Shown here: piece after piece, positions 30,888-32,807 of the stretch | Layout: every line of letters begins with the position of its first letter | How positions within the stretch are numbered: the first letter of the stretch is position 1 | Made by a program: the position numbers and the translations under genes | Source: a virus | Strand: one strand, 5' to 3' | Length of the DNA stretch: 32,807 bases | Virus record (IMG/VR): IMGVR_UViG_3300005549_000192 | Span: 1 to 32,807 of that record | Notes under the pieces: generated by a model | What the model saw: only the letters and a program-made list of their open reading frames with translations | The model's database searches: none | Told to the model about the DNA's origin: nothing

Positions 30888-31150
30888 GCCGGGCAAGCGA
30901 AGAAAAGGCAAACATCGAGGCTGCCCAAGAGGCGATGAAGATCCTCAAGAAGCCCGGGGTCTACATCAGGGAGACCAATCCCGCCCTTGCCTCAAAGTTC
31001 AGGTATCAGGCAATCCTGCCGGGCGACTGGACCAGCTTTGAGTGTCGCGGCCTGACGGAGAAGAACTTGGACCTCCTCCTGACTTGGCGTGACGTAGTTC
31101 CGGATCCTCCCAGGCATCGCTGGATTGCTCGTGCAGAAACGAAGCCATGA
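30884..31150 (+). CDS. Small unknown soluble protein
   Basis: The 88-residue protein starts at GTG 30884 (GTGA overlap). The N-terminus is helical and charged (EEKANIEAAQEAMKILKKPG). The middle is beta-like (KFRYQAILPGDWTSFECRGLTEKNL), with a Pro-rich end (VVPDPPRHRW). The family is not recognised. It is in the same operon as the beta-helix gene and a membrane-anchored protein. Confidence 0.55.
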   Translation: MSRASEEKANIEAAQEAMKILKKPGVYIRETNPALASKFRYQAILPGDWTSFECRGLTEKNLDLLLTWRDVVPDPPRHRWIARAETKP

Positions 31151-31890
31151 AGAACCTCGCGCCGATCCTGTGGACACTCATCGTTTGCATCCTGATTGGC
31201 CTTTACGTCATCAATCCTCATAACCCTAGAACATCCGATCTGGCCGTCGCTCACGACACAGGGAAGAGCCTGCCGCTTCACCTGAGCGCTGCCCGTGGTC
31301 CCTCTCCCTCCTCATCCAAGGGCAGCGTTGGCGACGGCCAGTCTTTCACCCCCGGATCCGTGGATCCGCCTGACGATCCTACTCCTCCTCTACTGGGGGG
31401 CTCGGACGGGTCCGGGGGTGTCTTTCCGATCGACACGCGCGAGGAGATCGAGCCCGGCATGCTCCCCACCGTTGACGGTCTGTACGAGCTCACCGTGGCG
31501 CGCTTCATGGATGAGGAGTTCCTCGCGCTGACGCCCGCACGAGCGCGTGAGCTCCTGCCGGTCGACGACGAGATCCCCGACTCATCGCTTCCAGGCTCGC
31601 TCGTGCAGGCGCTCGGGATCGGCCTACCGACCTACGAGGACTGCGTGCGCGGCTTCCAGCGCCTCAGCGTCAAGCGGCTCCTGACGCAAGTGCAGACGCT
31701 CTCGCTCGCAGCGACCTCGCTCGAGATGACGCCGATTGAGCGACGCACGAAGGAGTTCACGGCCCGGCTCGAGGAGCTCGAGCGCAACCGCGCCACGCTC
31801 ACGCTGGCGCTCATGCACGAGCTCGATTGCTCGACGGGATACAAGTCGTGGAGTTTGCTCTGGTCCGTCTATTCGGAATGGGTCAAGTGA
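31147..31890 (+). CDS. Membrane-anchored protein with Gly/Pro linker and coiled coil
   Basis: The 247-residue protein starts at ATG 31147 (ATGA overlap). Residues 4-22 (LAPILWTLIVCILIGLYVI) form one membrane span. A Ser/Gly/Pro/Asp-rich linker runs to about 95 (GGSDGSGGVFPIDT). A helical domain follows, including a coiled-coil-like segment at about 200-235 (FTARLEELERNRATLTLALMHELD). The plan suggests an inner-membrane protein with a periplasmic or cytoplasmic helical domain; superinfection exclusion or lysis roles are only guesses. Confidence 0.55.
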   Translation: MKNLAPILWTLIVCILIGLYVINPHNPRTSDLAVAHDTGKSLPLHLSAARGPSPSSSKGSVGDGQSFTPGSVDPPDDPTPPLLGGSDGSGGVFPIDTREEIEPGMLPTVDGLYELTVARFMDEEFLALTPARARELLPVDDEIPDSSLPGSLVQALGIGLPTYEDCVRGFQRLSVKRLLTQVQTLSLAATSLEMTPIERRTKEFTARLEELERNRATLTLALMHELDCSTGYKSWSLLWSVYSEWVK

Positions 31891-32321
31891 CAACTGAGTC
31901 CAAAGACCCGTTTTTGCGCGAGCAGCAACTCCTCCAGAAGGCGCGCGACGAGGCTTATGCGCGCGGCTTCAAGGAGGGTCTGGAGGTCAAACAAAAGAGC
32001 GTGACGTGCTTCGTACCTACGACCGACCTCCCCGACTCCAAGCTGGACGAGCTGGCCGTTGCGGCCAGGAAGGCGACGCCGGGACCGTGGCACTCTTCGC
32101 CTCATTGCGTTTGGGCCGGGGAGATCGAGCCCGGCCCGTTCGGCGGGCATGGGTTCATCTGCCAGACGTACAACGATGCCCCAATCGGCACGGCCGAGAT
32201 CGCCAACGCGAAGCACATCGCCGCCGCCGACCCCACCACGCTCCTCGCGCTCGTCGAGGAGCTGCGGAGGAGGCGGAACGAACACTCGGCCATTCCGGCT
32301 GAGCCAGTCAAGGAGAACTAG
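31887..32321 (+). CDS. Ead/Ea22-like phage protein
   Basis: The 144-residue protein starts at GTG 31887 (GTGA overlap); ATG 31878 is an alternative. LDELAVAARKATPGPWHS, then HGFICQTYNDAPIG, then NAKHIAAADPTTLLALVEELRR is the typical Ead/Ea22-like pattern (ATPGPW ... A-x-x-IAAA-x-P). The family is widespread in phages with no established function. A charged helical N-terminal extension precedes it. Confidence 0.8.
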   Translation: MTTESKDPFLREQQLLQKARDEAYARGFKEGLEVKQKSVTCFVPTTDLPDSKLDELAVAARKATPGPWHSSPHCVWAGEIEPGPFGGHGFICQTYNDAPIGTAEIANAKHIAAADPTTLLALVEELRRRRNEHSAIPAEPVKEN

Positions 32322-32600
32322 ATGCCCGCAAAGAAAGGCCGTCCCGTCATCGTTACAACCGCGCATCGCGGAGTCTTCTTCGGCTACGCCGTGAAGACCA
32401 GGGGCGACACGATCGCGCTTGCCAGCGCGCGCAACTGTCGCTACTGGTCCGCCGACATGGGCGGATTCATGGGGCTCGCCTCGATCGGTCCAAGCAAAGA
32501 CTGCAAGATCGGTCCGCGCGTCGACATCGAGCTGCGCAACATCACCGCCGTTCTCGAAGTCGAGGCCGAGGCTGTCAAGCGTTGGGAGTCGGCGTCGTGA
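32322..32600 (+). CDS. DUF6948-like small protein
   Basis: The 92-residue protein follows the Ea22-like stop directly. PVIVTTAHRGVFFGYAV, LASARNCRYWSADMGGFMGLA, IGPSKDCKIGPRVDIEL and a final EAVKRWE fit the DUF6948 pattern of small phage beta proteins. Function unknown. Confidence 0.75.
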   Translation: MPAKKGRPVIVTTAHRGVFFGYAVKTRGDTIALASARNCRYWSADMGGFMGLASIGPSKDCKIGPRVDIELRNITAVLEVEAEAVKRWESAS

Positions 32601-32807
32601 AGCTGACGGCAGAGATGCTTGACTTCGCCAAGCGGGCAGGGGCGTGTTCAGTGAAGTACAAGCCCGGCACGGAGATCCGCGATGTTCGATTCGAGGATCT
32701 CCTGTGGGTCGAAAGCGCCCTGCCGGAGACGGCTCGCGAACTCGCGCGCGAAGTGGACATGCCTCAACTCCTGCGCGGCGAGTTGCCGCTCTCATTCTTC
32801 TCCGGCG
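32597..32807 (+). CDS. Unknown protein, 3' end cut by window edge
   Basis: It starts at GTG 32597 (GTGA overlap with the preceding stop) and stays open to the window end; 70 residues are visible. The visible part has a helical start (KLTAEMLDFAKRAGACS) and acidic helices (EDLLWVESALPETARELAREVDM). No motif is recognised. Confidence 0.6.
   Translation, partial: MKLTAEMLDFAKRAGACSVKYKPGTEIRDVRFEDLLWVESALPETARELAREVDMPQLLRGELPLSFFSG

Noticed and set aside
29727-30911. Long minus-strand frame opposite the beta-helix gene
   Set aside because: The composition is that of an antisense frame, and the plus-strand protein has convincing beta-helix repeats and operon coupling.

Overview
The window is part of a tailed bacteriophage genome, GC-rich and tightly packed. 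Adjacent genes often overlap by 1-4 bases (ATGA, GTGA or TGATG junctions). The protein set (large terminase, portal, scaffold, major capsid protein, tail adaptor and tube-like proteins, and three internal-virion-like proteins, with no tape measure or sheath) points to a T7-like short-tailed podovirus layout. A candidate lipoprotein spanin suggests a Gram-negative host. No integrase, repressor, tRNA or CRISPR array was seen. The host cannot be named from the sequence.

Layout. The leftward (minus-strand) late arm starts near 28258 and runs to position 1. It reads: zinc-ribbon protein, HNH endonuclease, nuclease-like protein and terminase large subunit (28258-25431); a sugar-nucleotide and glycosyltransferase block (25434-20994); portal, two small proteins, scaffold, major capsid protein and a possible capsid accessory protein (20948-15746); a hairpin terminator; tail adaptor, a 1312-residue tail protein, small proteins and internal virion proteins (15673-4380); holin-like and spanin-like lysis proteins (4383-3773); then a glycosyltransferase-like protein, an unknown protein, a LAGLIDADG endonuclease and a sulfatase cut by the window edge. 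A small plus-strand island (2815-3776) interrupts this arm. It encodes a SANT/Myb-like DNA-binding protein and an unknown protein, with a strikingly structured RNA candidate between them. The rightward arm (28774-32807) carries small early-type genes: a possible replication-associated protein, HTH proteins, a beta-helix protein, an Ea22-like protein and a DUF6948-like protein. The 515-base divergent region 28259-28773 has no convincing gene but several GTAC-centred motifs.

How it may work. An identical 14-base motif sits 30-33 bases upstream of three late genes or operons and is probably a phage-specific promoter element. The glycan block holds PseB-like dehydratase, a very short DegT/PseC-like aminotransferase, an SpsF/PseF-like cytidylyltransferase, a SLOG protein and two glycosyltransferase-type proteins. 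With a second MAF/DUF115-like protein and a sulfatase at the far end, this suggests the phage makes or attaches a pseudaminic- or legionaminic-like sugar, or otherwise remodels surface glycans. This is inference from gene content; several pathway steps are not in the window.
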